A stretch of 64,000 bases of DNA from Blautia coccoides. Lineage in GTDB: Bacteria; Bacillota; Clostridia; Lachnospirales; Lachnospiraceae. The translations under genes were made by a program, and so were the position numbers. Position 1 is the stretch's first letter; the number at the start of each line of letters is the position of its first letter. The notes below the pieces were generated by a model that ran no database searches, was not told the origin of the DNA, and worked only from the letters and a program-made list of their open reading frames with translations. The stretch is from the NCBI RefSeq assembly GCF_034355335.1, contig NZ_CP136422.1, forward strand, positions 2,576,501-2,640,500. Reading direction: 5' to 3'. This document shows positions 1 to 8,983 of the stretch, in pieces.

Positions 1-1
1 A

Positions 2-1141
2 AGGGTCATGTTCTGGGACAGGAAAACAGGCCTCACAGAGGAAATCTATGAGGTGAACTGGGATGTGACCCATATTGCCCTGTCAGGACAGGACAGGTAT
101 CTGGCTGTGGTGGTGAATGAGGACGGGGATTCCAGGATACATATTCTGGAAGCGGAAACGAAAAGAGAGATCCATATCCCTCAGATCCCTCTGGGAACCA
201 TAGGGGATGAGGAACCTGTCACGTGGTCAAATGCAGGCTTTAGACTTCTCTTTTCTTTTGAAAGTGGCAGCAGGATACAGAATATCTGGCTGCTGGACGC
301 TGAAAAAGGCACTCTGGAACAGGTGACAGAAAATGAAGACACGGCAGTGACGGAGGATATGCTGACAGAGCCTGTGCTATGCCGCTGTCAGAGCTTTGAC
401 GGCCTTGAGATCCCCTACTGGCTCTATATTCCAAAGGGAATGCCTGCAAAAAATCTGCCGGTGGCGGTTTATATCCACGGGGGACCTGAGTCTCAGATCA
501 GACGTTTTTACGAGGAAACCATCCAGTATCTTGTCAGTGAGGGGATTGCGGTAGCGGCCCCTAATGTAAGGGGAAGCTCCGGATACGGCAAGACTTACCT
601 GGATCTGGACAATAAAGAAAAGCGTCTTGACGCAGTGAAAGATATAGAAGCGCTGGTGGAACACCTCACAGAGACAAAAACTGCGGATCCGGGAAGAATG
701 GCGGTTTTCGGGAGAAGCTACGGGGGATATATGACTCTTTCCTGTGCTGCCAGGATGCCCAAGCTCTGGGCCTGCGCAGTGGAAGTGGTGGGAATGTTTA
801 ATCTGGTGAGCTTTTTGAAGCATACGGCAGGTTACCGGAGAGCGGCAAGGGAGGCTGAATATGGGAGTCTGGAACATGACATACAGTTACTGGAAGATAT
901 CTCACCGGAAGCTGTCATTGAAGATCTGGAATGTCCCCTGCTGATCGTGCACGGAGCCAATGACACGAGAGTGCCTGTAACGGAGGCGGAGAACGCGGCA
1001 AAACGGCTGAAAGCCCTGGGAAGAGAAGTGGAATATCTCTGTTTTGAGGATGAAGGCCATATGATAATTAAGCAAAAAAACAGAATAAAATACATTTTAA
1101 CGGCAGCAGAATTCCTGAAATCGCATTTGTTGCAAAAATAG
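2..1141 (+). CDS. S9-family serine peptidase (prolyl oligopeptidase-like), 5' end outside window
   Basis: This is the C-terminal part of a prolyl-oligopeptidase-type serine peptidase. The frame is open from base 2, so the true start lies upstream. The first ~120 visible residues look like the end of a beta-propeller, with repeated short strands such as the NIWLLDAEKG type. The alpha/beta-hydrolase domain follows, with an oxyanion-hole segment IHGGP near 157, the nucleophile elbow GRSYGGY at about 235-241 counted from the Met at base 8, an Asp in HGANDTRVP near 317 and a His in DEGHM near 350. The full catalytic triad is therefore present. Such enzymes cleave short peptides in the cytoplasm. 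The gene ends 178 bases before the hut cluster and shares its direction, but I see nothing that ties it functionally to that cluster. Confidence 0.85.
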   Translation, partial: RVMFWDRKTGLTEEIYEVNWDVTHIALSGQDRYLAVVVNEDGDSRIHILEAETKREIHIPQIPLGTIGDEEPVTWSNAGFRLLFSFESGSRIQNIWLLDAEKGTLEQVTENEDTAVTEDMLTEPVLCRCQSFDGLEIPYWLYIPKGMPAKNLPVAVYIHGGPESQIRRFYEETIQYLVSEGIAVAAPNVRGSSGYGKTYLDLDNKEKRLDAVKDIEALVEHLTETKTADPGRMAVFGRSYGGYMTLSCAARMPKLWACAVEVVGMFNLVSFLKHTAGYRRAAREAEYGSLEHDIQLLEDISPEAVIEDLECPLLIVHGANDTRVPVTEAENAAKRLKALGREVEYLCFEDEGHMIIKQKNRIKYILTAAEFLKSHLLQK

Positions 1142-1175
1142 CTAAAATACTTTCTGGTATATTAGTACATTTTCC

Positions 1176-1254
1176 CTTTATCAGACTAAAATACAGAAGG
1201 GATTTCGGTTAAAATATCTAAAAAAAAATCAAAGCATCGTAGAACTTTATCAGA
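1176..1254. repeat. 10-bp direct repeat upstream of hutU
   Basis: CTTTATCAGA occurs at 1176-1185 and again at 1245-1254, 69 bases apart, in the AT-rich gap before hutU. The spacing is close to an integral number of helical turns, so a regulator binding both copies is possible. No convincing -35/-10 pair was found in this gap. The role is unknown. Confidence 0.35.
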
Positions 1255-1318
1255 AATAGACGTTTTTTAGACTGTCCCAGTGCTAAAATCATAAAAAAAG
1301 TAAAGGAGACGATGTGAA

Positions 1319-3361
1319 ATGAACAATGCGGAAATCGGAAAAGCAATGGTGATAAAACTGGATCCCGTACTGCCGGAATACCCTACCTTTAAAGAGGGTG
1401 TCAGAAGAGCCCCGAAGAGAGAGCTGACCCTGAACAAAAGGGAGATCAAGCTGGCAGTGGCCAACGCCCTCAGATATGTGCCGGAAGAGCTGCACGAACA
1501 GCTCGCACCGGAATTTTTAGACGAACTTCTGACAAGAGGACGTATCTACGGATACCGTTTTATGCCGAAGGACAGGATCTACGGAAGACCGATCGATGAA
1601 TATAAAGGACACTGTGTGGAAGGAAAAGCATTCCAGGTCATGATCGACAACAACCTGGACCATGATGTGGCCCTGTACCCATATGAACTTGTTACATACG
1701 GAGAGACCGGCCAGGTCTGCCAGAACTGGATGCAGTACCAGTTGATCAAGAGATACTTAGAGGAACTCACAGATGAGCACACCCTGGTGATGATGAGCGG
1801 CCATCCCATGGGCCTGTTCAAATCCCACAAGACCAGCCCGCGTGTCATCGTGACCAACGGCCTGATGGTGGGCATGTTCGATAACCCGGAGGACTGGGCA
1901 AAGGCCACAGCTATGGGCTGCTCCTCCTATGGACAGATGACAGCCGGAGGCTGGATGTACATCGGACCGCAGGGTATCGTGCACGGAACCTTCAACACCA
2001 TCCTGAACGCAGGACGTAAGTTCCTGGGCGTGCCTCAGGATGGAGACCTGTCCGGCCATCTGTTCGTGACCAGCGGCCTTGGCGGGATGAGCGGCGCACA
2101 GCCGAAAGCCATAGAGATCGCAAGAGGCGTGGGCATCGTAGCGGAGGTGGACGCTTCCCGTATCGAGACCCGCCACAGCCAGGGCTGGGTGAGCCTGGTG
2201 ATCGAGGACGCGGCAGAGGCGTTCCGTGTGGCAGAGGAATACATGGAGAAGAAAGAGACCGTATCCATTGCCTACCACGGAAATATCGTGGACCTTTTGC
2301 AGTACGCGGTGGACAACAACATCAAGATCGAGCTGCTGTCTGACCAGACCAGCTGCCATGTGCCGTACGACGGAGGCTACTGCCCGCAGGGACTGACCTT
2401 TGAAGAGCGCACCGAGATGCTGGCCAACGACAAAGAGAAGTTCTGCGAGCTGGTGGACCAGACCCTGATCAAACACTACCACCTGATCAAGACATTGGTG
2501 GAGAGAGGCTCCTACTTCTTTGACTACGGAAACTCCTTCATGCGCGCCGTGTTTGACGCGGGAGCAAAGGATATCGCCAAGAACGGGGAGGATACCAGTG
2601 AGGGATTCGTGTTCCCGTCCTATGTGGAGGATATCCTGGGACCGGAGCTGTTCGACTACGGATACGGCCCGTTCCGCTGGTGCTGCCTGTCCGGAAAACC
2701 GGAGGACTTAAGAGCCACAGACCATGCGGCCATGGAAGTGATCGACCCGAACAGAAGGAGCCAGGACAGGGACAACTACATCTGGATCCGTGACGCGGAG
2801 AAGAACAAACTGGTGGTGGGCACCCAGTGCCGTATCCTGTACCAGGATGCCCTTGGAAGAAGGGACATTGCCCTTAGGTTCAATGAAATGGTAAGAAATG
2901 GAGAGATCGGACCGGTGATGCTGGGCCGTGACCATCATGATACAGGCGGAACGGATTCCCCGTACAGAGAGACCTCCAACATCTATGACGGCTCCAATAT
3001 CACAGCGGACATGGCAGTACAGTGTTATGCCGGGAACGCAGCCAGGGGAATGAGCCTGATCGCGCTGCACAACGGAGGCGGAGTAGGCATCAGCAAATCC
3101 ATCAACGGAGGATTCGGAATGGTGCTGGACGGAAGCGAGCGTGTGGATGAGATCTTACGGGCAGCGATCCCGTGGGATACCATGATCGGGGTATCCAGGA
3201 GGAGCTGGGGAAGATGCGAGCACTCCATCGAGACAGTAGCCGAGTACAACAAGATAAGGGAAGGGCAGGATTACATCACCATGCCGTACCTTGCAGATGA
3301 AGATATGATCGAGAGAGTATGCAAAGATGTAGTGGTGGAAGAACACCACGTTCATCACTGA
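1319..3361 (+). CDS. hutU: Urocanate hydratase (urocanase)
   Basis: Urocanase converts urocanate to 4-imidazolone-5-propionate using tightly bound NAD+, the second step of histidine breakdown, in the cytoplasm. The protein has 680 residues, the longer urocanase form; classical proteobacterial HutU has about 555. A glycine-rich NAD-binding segment GLGGMSGAQ lies near residue 252, and the conserved HNGGGVGISKSINGGFGMVLDG stretch lies near residues 582-603. The start at 1319 is supported by AAAGGAG at 1302-1308. It is the first gene of the fermentation cluster, 25 bases ahead of hutI. Codon use is strongly biased and GC-rich compared with flanking genes, consistent with high expression. Confidence 0.95.
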   Translation: MNNAEIGKAMVIKLDPVLPEYPTFKEGVRRAPKRELTLNKREIKLAVANALRYVPEELHEQLAPEFLDELLTRGRIYGYRFMPKDRIYGRPIDEYKGHCVEGKAFQVMIDNNLDHDVALYPYELVTYGETGQVCQNWMQYQLIKRYLEELTDEHTLVMMSGHPMGLFKSHKTSPRVIVTNGLMVGMFDNPEDWAKATAMGCSSYGQMTAGGWMYIGPQGIVHGTFNTILNAGRKFLGVPQDGDLSGHLFVTSGLGGMSGAQPKAIEIARGVGIVAEVDASRIETRHSQGWVSLVIEDAAEAFRVAEEYMEKKETVSIAYHGNIVDLLQYAVDNNIKIELLSDQTSCHVPYDGGYCPQGLTFEERTEMLANDKEKFCELVDQTLIKHYHLIKTLVERGSYFFDYGNSFMRAVFDAGAKDIAKNGEDTSEGFVFPSYVEDILGPELFDYGYGPFRWCCLSGKPEDLRATDHAAMEVIDPNRRSQDRDNYIWIRDAEKNKLVVGTQCRILYQDALGRRDIALRFNEMVRNGEIGPVMLGRDHHDTGGTDSPYRETSNIYDGSNITADMAVQCYAGNAARGMSLIALHNGGGVGISKSINGGFGMVLDGSERVDEILRAAIPWDTMIGVSRRSWGRCEHSIETVAEYNKIREGQDYITMPYLADEDMIERVCKDVVVEEHHVHH

Positions 3362-3385
3362 GAACCGTTAGAAGGAGATCAAGAC

Positions 3386-4639
3386 ATGAAAAAACGTTAT
3401 ATTCGCCATGCCTCTGAGCTTGTGACCTGTAAAGGAAAAGCGCCGAAACATGGAAAAGAAATGTCAGATATCGGCCTGATCTATGACGGTGCGGTGATCA
3501 TCCATGATGATAAGATCATAGCTGTGGGTACCACAGAAGAACTGGATAAACAGGTAAATATGGAAGAATACGAAGTGACGGATGCATCGGGAAAGACTGT
3601 AATGCCGGGATTCGTAGACTCCCATACACATTTTATTTTCGGCGGATACCGGGCAGATGAGTTCTCCTGGAGACTGAAAGGTGACAGTTACATGTCTATT
3701 ATGGAACGCGGGGGCGGCATCAACGCCACCGTGGTACCTACCAGGGAAGCCTCAGAGGAAGAACTGATGGAAGCCGGCAAAGAGCGCCTGAACCGCATGC
3801 TGGAATTTGGCGTGACAACCGTAGAGGGCAAGAGCGGCTACGGTATGGACTGCGACACAGAGCTGAAAATGCTCCGTGCCATGAAGAAACTGAATGAGAC
3901 TCATCCGGTGGACATTGTATCTACTTTTTTGGGTCCTCACAGTGTACTTCCGGAATGGAAGGGAAAAGAAAGAGAATTCCTGGACGAACAGTTAAACCAT
4001 GTAATGCCAAAGGTAAAAGAGGAGAATCTGGCAGAATTTGCAGATATTTTCACAGAGAAGAATGTATTTACTGTGGAAGACTCTGAGTATTATATGACAA
4101 AAGCAAAGGAAATGGGCTTTAAGCTGAAGATCCACGCAGACGAGATTTACCAGCTTGGAGGTTCCGAGCTTGCGGCAAGAGTAGGAGCTGTCTCTGCGGA
4201 CCATCTGCTGAAGGCTTCCGATGAAGGAATCCGCCAGATGCGGGATGCCGGTGTCATCAGTACGATCCTGCCCCTGACTGCTTTTGGGCTGAAAGAGGAG
4301 TATGCACCTGCCCGTAAGATGATCGATGAGGGCTGCGCTGTTGCTCTGGCTTCCGATCTGAATCCGGGAAGCTGTTTTTCAAATTCCATCCCGCTGATGG
4401 TTGCCCTTGGATGTATTTATATGAATATGTCCATAGAGGAAGTCATCACAGCTCTGACCATCAACGGCGCAGCCGCTGTTGACCGGGCAGATAAAGTGGG
4501 AAGCATAGAACCGGGAAAAGCCGCGGACATTATTTTCCTGAAATTCCCGTCCATTCATTTTATGCCGTATCACACCGCTATCAATCTGGTGGAGACGGTC
4601 ATCAAGAATGGCGATACTGTTTATCATAAAGAATGGTAA
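3386..4639 (+). CDS. hutI: Imidazolonepropionase
   Basis: HutI hydrolyses 4-imidazolone-5-propionate to N-formimino-L-glutamate, step three of histidine degradation. The 417-residue length fits the family. It belongs to the metal-dependent amidohydrolase superfamily. The metal-binding HTHFIFGG is at about 79-86, KSGYGMD is at about 150, HADEIYQLGG is near 249, and the late metal/catalytic Asp in ASDLNPGS is near 321. GAAGGAG lies ahead of the start. The gene sits between urocanase and the formiminotransferase, in exact pathway order. Confidence 0.95.
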   Translation: MKKRYIRHASELVTCKGKAPKHGKEMSDIGLIYDGAVIIHDDKIIAVGTTEELDKQVNMEEYEVTDASGKTVMPGFVDSHTHFIFGGYRADEFSWRLKGDSYMSIMERGGGINATVVPTREASEEELMEAGKERLNRMLEFGVTTVEGKSGYGMDCDTELKMLRAMKKLNETHPVDIVSTFLGPHSVLPEWKGKEREFLDEQLNHVMPKVKEENLAEFADIFTEKNVFTVEDSEYYMTKAKEMGFKLKIHADEIYQLGGSELAARVGAVSADHLLKASDEGIRQMRDAGVISTILPLTAFGLKEEYAPARKMIDEGCAVALASDLNPGSCFSNSIPLMVALGCIYMNMSIEEVITALTINGAAAVDRADKVGSIEPGKAADIIFLKFPSIHFMPYHTAINLVETVIKNGDTVYHKEW

Positions 4640-4681
4640 CCCGCAACACAAAATTCATTACAACATAAAGGAGAAAATATC

Positions 4682-5575
4682 ATGGAAAGAATTATCGAAT
4701 GCGTACCTAATTTCAGTGAAGGAAGAGACAAAGACAAAGTAGAAAAGATCGTTGACTGCTTCCGCAACAGAGAGGGCGTTAAGCTTTTAGATTATACTTC
4801 CGATGAAGACCACAACAGAAGCGTTGTAACAGTGATCGGTGAGCCGGAACCATTAAAGGACGCAATGGTTGCAGCGATTGGCAAAGCAGTGGAACTGATC
4901 GATATGACAAAACATCAGGGTCAGCATCCCCGCATGGGCTGTGTGGACGTTGTTCCGTTCATCCCCATCCGCGGCGTGACTGTGGAAGACGCGGATGCAG
5001 TGGCTAAAGCAGTGGCAAAAGAGGCATCTGAGAAATTCGGTCAGCCTTTCTTCTTATATGAGAAATCAGCTACAGCTCCTCACAGAGAAAATCTGGCTAA
5101 AGTCCGCCAGGGACAGTTTGAGGGAATGGCTGAGAAAATGAAAGACCAGGAAAAATGGAAACCGGACTTTGGTCCGAACACCATTCACCCTACCGGCGGT
5201 GTGACAGCAATCGGCGCAAGAATGCCTCTGATCGCCTACAACATCAACCTGGATACTCCAAATGTGGAGATCGCACAGAAGATCGCAGACAAGATCCGTC
5301 ACGTAAAAGGCGGCTTCCGTTTCTGCAAAGCCATGGGCGTTATGCTGGAAGACAGAAATATCGCTCAGGTGTCCATGAACCTGACAGACTATACAAAGAC
5401 TGCTGTATATACAGTATTTGAGACCGTACGCATGGAAGCAAGACGTTATGGCGTCAATGTACTGGGCAGCGAGGTAGTGGGACTGATCCCGCTGCAGGCC
5501 ATCGTTGACTGCGCTGAGTATTACTTAGGCTTTGAAGGCTTTGATTCCAAACAGGTTCTGGAGACACGTCTGTAA
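4682..5575 (+). CDS. Glutamate formimidoyltransferase (stand-alone FT domain)
   Basis: This enzyme transfers the formimino group of formiminoglutamate to tetrahydrofolate, releasing glutamate. At 297 residues it equals the N-terminal half of the bifunctional vertebrate FTCD. The N-terminal ECVPNFSEGRD signature (residues 5-15), the DEDHNRSVVT segment and HQGQHPRMGCVDVVPF are all present. Its use means that histidine carbon enters the folate pool here, rather than being lost as formamide through HutG. It lies 42 bases after hutI with AAAGGAG, and the cyclodeaminase follows as a separate gene. Confidence 0.94.
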   Translation: MERIIECVPNFSEGRDKDKVEKIVDCFRNREGVKLLDYTSDEDHNRSVVTVIGEPEPLKDAMVAAIGKAVELIDMTKHQGQHPRMGCVDVVPFIPIRGVTVEDADAVAKAVAKEASEKFGQPFFLYEKSATAPHRENLAKVRQGQFEGMAEKMKDQEKWKPDFGPNTIHPTGGVTAIGARMPLIAYNINLDTPNVEIAQKIADKIRHVKGGFRFCKAMGVMLEDRNIAQVSMNLTDYTKTAVYTVFETVRMEARRYGVNVLGSEVVGLIPLQAIVDCAEYYLGFEGFDSKQVLETRL

Positions 5576-5625
5576 GAAATTATATTACGACATATATCTG
5601 ATTCGATTAGGAGAGGTTACACATC

Positions 5626-6261
5626 ATGAAAAATATGACAGTTGAACAGTTTGCCATGCAGACAGCCTCCAATGAACCAGTACCGGGGGGCGGAAGTATT
5701 TCCGCCCTTGCTGGTGCCCTGGCGGCAGCCCTGACTGAGATGGTGGCAGGACTCACCATTGGCAAAAAGAAATATGCGGAAGTGGAAGAAGAGATGAAGA
5801 AGGCAGTTGCTCCCATGCATGAGATCTGTGAGCATCTTCTGGATGACATCAAGCGTGACAGCGAATCCTTTGACCTGTACATGCAGGCTTTGACACTCCC
5901 GAAAGAGACAGAGGAAGAGAAGGCAGCCCGCACAAAGGCTATGCAGGACGGCCTGAAGGCAGCCGTTGCGGTTCCCTTATCTGTTGCAAAACGTGCTTAC
6001 GAGGTAATGCCCTACGCGGAAGTCATGGTGACAAAAGGCAATAAGACAGCCGTGACAGATGCCCTGGTAGCCACCATGATGGCGAGAACAGCCGTTTTGG
6101 GAGCACTTTTCAATGTAAAGATCAACCTGGAATCCATTAAGGACGAGGCTTTTGTGGAAGAGACCGCCAAAGAAGCTGCAGTTATAGAAAAAAACGCTCT
6201 GGCATATGAGAAAAAGATACTGGCACAGGCCGATGTCTCCAAGAGCGCGGTGGAAGAATGA
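5626..6261 (+). CDS. fchA: Formimidoyl-THF cyclodeaminase
   Basis: The enzyme converts 5-formimino-THF to 5,10-methenyl-THF plus ammonia. Its 211 residues correspond to the C-terminal FTCD domain. The N-terminal PVPGGGSISALAGALAAAL segment (about 18-36) is the family signature, followed by a helical all-alpha domain. Translation is supported by AGGAGAGG upstream. It works directly after the preceding formimidoyltransferase. A small hairpin and a 159-base gap follow, the largest break within the cluster, separating the hut-type block from the lyase block. Confidence 0.92.
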   Translation: MKNMTVEQFAMQTASNEPVPGGGSISALAGALAAALTEMVAGLTIGKKKYAEVEEEMKKAVAPMHEICEHLLDDIKRDSESFDLYMQALTLPKETEEEKAARTKAMQDGLKAAVAVPLSVAKRAYEVMPYAEVMVTKGNKTAVTDALVATMMARTAVLGALFNVKINLESIKDEAFVEETAKEAAVIEKNALAYEKKILAQADVSKSAVEE

Positions 6262-6264
6262 GAG

Positions 6265-6287
6265 AAAGCCGATTGATTTCGGCTTTT
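6265..6287 (+). terminator. Weak intrinsic terminator or attenuator between fchA and citD
   Basis: AAAGCCGA (6265-6272) and TCGGCTTT (6279-6286) form an 8-bp stem with a TTGATT loop, ending in a run of only four Ts. This is a weak signal that could partly separate expression of the urocanate block from the lyase/mutase block. Confidence 0.45.
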
Positions 6288-6303
6288 CCAGAAGGTTCTG
6301 TTC

Positions 6304-6423
6304 ATGGCAGAGGTTTCTGCAAAAGCCGGAGTCGACGGACTTTTGTGCGGAGGAAATGTTCTCAATATTTCTACCAAAAATAAAAGAAAAAGATATGTAA
6401 TGCAGAAAGGAGATAACCTGTGA
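6304..6423 (+). CDS. Possible 39-residue small ORF coupled to citD
   Basis: An ATG at 6304, preceded by AGAAGG with about 8 bases of spacing, opens a 39-codon frame. Its TGA overlaps the GTG start of citD (GTGA at 6420-6423). The predicted product begins MAEVSAKAGVDGLLCGGNV and ends with a basic tail KNKRKRYV. I recognise no family. It could be a real small protein, a translational-coupling leader for citD, or a relic of a deleted gene. It shares the reading frame of fchA but lies beyond two stop codons. Confidence 0.25.
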   Translation: MAEVSAKAGVDGLLCGGNVLNISTKNKRKRYVMQKGDNL

Positions 6424-6692
6424 AGATTCTCAAGAATGCAGTAGCAGGAACCCTGGAATCCAGTGACTTGTTTATCCAGATCGAGCCGGATGACAAAGAG
6501 CTGACCCTGGAAATTGACTCTGTAGTAGCCAACCAGTATATGGATTCCATTCGGGCCGCTGTGCTGGACACACTGAAAGAATTTGAAGTGTCTACAGGGA
6601 AAATTTTTATCAAAGACAAAGGCGCGTTGGATTGTGTGATCCGGGCGCGTATGGAGACCGCATTAAAAAGAGGGGGAGTTGAACAGTCATGA
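6420..6692 (+). CDS. citD: Citrate/citramalate lyase acyl-carrier protein, gamma subunit
   Basis: This is the acyl carrier protein that bears the 2'-(5''-phosphoribosyl)-3'-dephospho-CoA thioester arm of citrate-type lyases. Its 90 residues fit the family. The N-terminal AGTLESSDL motif contains the serine that carries the prosthetic group (about residue 11-12). The start is GTG, supported by AAAGGAG. The stop overlaps the citE start (ATGA). No citC, citX or citG activation gene is in the window, so the arm must be made and acetylated by genes elsewhere. Confidence 0.92.
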   Translation: MKILKNAVAGTLESSDLFIQIEPDDKELTLEIDSVVANQYMDSIRAAVLDTLKEFEVSTGKIFIKDKGALDCVIRARMETALKRGGVEQS

Positions 6693-7567
6693 GACGAACC
6701 ATGTTGTTTTTGCCGGGTAATACGCCGAACATGCTGATCAACGGCGATACCCTGGGAGCTGATACGATCATTTTTGATCTGGAGGACGCTGTATCTCCGG
6801 ATGAGAAGGATGCAGCCAGAATTCTTGTGAGAAACGCTCTTCGCTATCAGTCCTATGCGGGCTGTGAGACCGTGGTGCGGATAAATCCCACAGACACAGC
6901 GTTCTGGAAAGAAGATTTAAAAGCTGTCATTCCCCTGAAACCGGATGTTATCATGCCCACAAAAGTCAGCGGCGGCCATATGATCCGGGAAGTTTCTGCC
7001 TGTATGGCAGAGGTGGAACGGGCGGCCGGCATAGAGGAGGGGACTGTCAAGATCCTTCCGCTGATCGAAACCGCAATGGGTGTGGAAAAGGCTTTTGACA
7101 TTGCGTCCGCAGACGCCAGAGTGATCGGCCTGTTTTTGGGCGGTGAGGATTTTACCGCTGACCTGCACTGTAAGCGGACAAAAGAGGGAAATGAAATATT
7201 CTACGCCAGAACCAGGCTGGTGTGTGCTGCCAGGGCCTGCGGTATTGAAGCCTATGATACACCGTTCACGGATGTGGAGGACATGGAAGGCCTTGAAAAA
7301 GATACAGAGTTTGCTAAGAGCCTGGGCTTTGCCGGCAAAGCAGTCATTTCACCCCGCCATGTGGACATTGTCAATGCTGTATTTTCTCCCACGGAGTCTG
7401 AGATCGCTTATGCCCATGATGTGATGGATGCCATTGAAGAGGGCAAGCGTCAGGGTAAAGGCGTGATATCTCTCCGCGGCAAAATGATAGATGCCCCCAT
7501 AGTGAAACGCGCCTCCCAGGTGCTGGAGATGGAGAAAGCCATTTATGGAGGTGCGCAGTATGAGTAA
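6689..7567 (+). CDS. citE: Citrate/citramalate lyase beta subunit (acyl-ACP lyase)
   Basis: CitE cleaves the acyl-ACP intermediate; with citramalyl-ACP it would yield pyruvate and acetyl-ACP. The 292-residue TIM-barrel protein has RRTMLFLPGN at the N-terminus, DLEDAVSPDEKDAAR from about residue 30 (metal/substrate site), KILPLIET near 113 and GGEDFTADL near 151. All are hallmarks of the HpcH/HpaI-CitE family. It overlaps citD at its start and citF at its end, indicating tight stoichiometric coupling of the three subunits. Confidence 0.92.
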   Translation: MRRTMLFLPGNTPNMLINGDTLGADTIIFDLEDAVSPDEKDAARILVRNALRYQSYAGCETVVRINPTDTAFWKEDLKAVIPLKPDVIMPTKVSGGHMIREVSACMAEVERAAGIEEGTVKILPLIETAMGVEKAFDIASADARVIGLFLGGEDFTADLHCKRTKEGNEIFYARTRLVCAARACGIEAYDTPFTDVEDMEGLEKDTEFAKSLGFAGKAVISPRHVDIVNAVFSPTESEIAYAHDVMDAIEEGKRQGKGVISLRGKMIDAPIVKRASQVLEMEKAIYGGAQYE

Positions 7568-8963
7568 ATTGTTAGGCTCCTTAAAAGAGGCCATTGAAAA
7601 GACAGGTTTAAAGGACGGAATGACCATTTCCTTCCATCACCATATGAGAAATGGAGACTATGTGCTGAACATGGTGCTGGCTCAGGCGGCAGAGATGGGG
7701 ATCAGGGACCTGAATGTGAATGCAAGTTCTATATTCGATATCCATGAACCTATAATCGAACACATCAAAAACGGTGTTGTCACAGGCCTGGAATGCAATT
7801 ACATGGGCGGCAAGGTGGGAAAGGCCATCTCCGAAGGCATCCTGGAGCGCCCTGTGATCTTCAGAAGCCACGGCGGAAGAGCAGGAGATATGGAGAATGG
7901 TTCCTCGAAGATCGACATTGCGTTCATCGCCGCGCCCTGTGCGGACAATATGGGAAACATAAGCGGCAAGTACGGACCGTCTGCCTGCGGTTCCCTGGGA
8001 TATGCCTTCTCCGACGCTATGCATGCGGATAAGGTGGTGGTCCTGACAGACAATCTGGTACCCTACCCGCTGAAAGATACCTCCATTGCAGAGGGATACA
8101 TGGACTATGTAGTGGAAGTGGAGCAGATCGGCGACCCTACAAAAATTGTTTCGGGAACAACTAAGATCACCCGTGACCCGGTAGGACTGAGAATCGCAGG
8201 ACTGGCGGCACAGGTGGTAAAGAATTCAGGATACTTAAAAGACGGATTTTCCTTCCAGACAGGAGCCGGCGGTGCGTCCCTGGCTGTTGCGAAGTATGTG
8301 GAGGAGATGATGGAAAAAGACCACATCAAGGGAAGCTTCTGCATGGGCGGAATCACCGGATATCTGGTAGATATGGCGAACAAAGGGTATTTTGAAACCA
8401 TCCTGGATGTACAGTGCTTTGATCTGAAAGCCATTGAATCCATCCGTGAGAATCCCAAGCACCAGGAAATCTCCGCTATGCGCTATGCCTCTCCGGCAGC
8501 GAAAAGCGCTGCGGTGGACAGTCTGGATGTGGTGATCCTGGGAGCGACCCAGGTGGATACAGACTTCAATGTAAATGTACATACAGACTCCAACGGCTAC
8601 ATTATGGGCGGCTCCGGCGGACACTGTGATACAGCGGCGGGCGCTAAGCTGGCTATCGTGGTGGCTCCCCTGATAAGGGCAAGACTTCCCCTTATCGTGG
8701 ATGAGGTACTCTGCAAATCCACACCGGGCAGTACGGTGGATGTGATCGTGACGCAGAGGGGCATTGCAGTCAACCCGGCCCAGAAAGAGCTGAGGGAAAA
8801 ATTAGTGAAAGCCGGACTTCCGGTGAAGGATATAAAAGAATTAAAGAAGATCGCAGAAGAGACTGCGGGTGTACCGAAAGCCGTGAAACGCGGCGACAGG
8901 GTGGTGGCGAAAGTCCTGTACCGTGACGGCACACTTTTGGATACCATTAAAAATACTATATAA
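7560..8963 (+). CDS. citF: Citrate/citramalate lyase alpha subunit (acyl-ACP transferase)
   Basis: CitF exchanges the acetyl group of the ACP for the substrate acyl group (citrate, or here more likely citramalate). I chose ATG 7560, giving 467 residues, because GGAGG lies just upstream. An upstream in-frame ATG at 7545 lacks a ribosome binding site. The start overlaps the citE stop. The coenzyme-A-transferase fold is indicated by [33 protein letters not shown] and the late [14 protein letters not shown] segment. The location between histidine genes and glutamate mutase argues for citramalate as the substrate; sequence alone cannot separate this from citrate. Confidence 0.92.
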   Translation: MSKLLGSLKEAIEKTGLKDGMTISFHHHMRNGDYVLNMVLAQAAEMGIRDLNVNASSIFDIHEPIIEHIKNGVVTGLECNYMGGKVGKAISEGILERPVIFRSHGGRAGDMENGSSKIDIAFIAAPCADNMGNISGKYGPSACGSLGYAFSDAMHADKVVVLTDNLVPYPLKDTSIAEGYMDYVVEVEQIGDPTKIVSGTTKITRDPVGLRIAGLAAQVVKNSGYLKDGFSFQTGAGGASLAVAKYVEEMMEKDHIKGSFCMGGITGYLVDMANKGYFETILDVQCFDLKAIESIRENPKHQEISAMRYASPAAKSAAVDSLDVVILGATQVDTDFNVNVHTDSNGYIMGGSGGHCDTAAGAKLAIVVAPLIRARLPLIVDEVLCKSTPGSTVDVIVTQRGIAVNPAQKELREKLVKAGLPVKDIKELKKIAEETAGVPKAVKRGDRVVAKVLYRDGTLLDTIKNTI

Positions 8964-8983
8964 CTGGAAGGGAGCGGTTTACA

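Noticed and set aside
1757..2482. Long minus-strand frame opposite hutU (241 codons)
   Set aside because: It is a shadow of the strongly biased hutU codon pattern, has no ribosome binding site and no recognisable domain.
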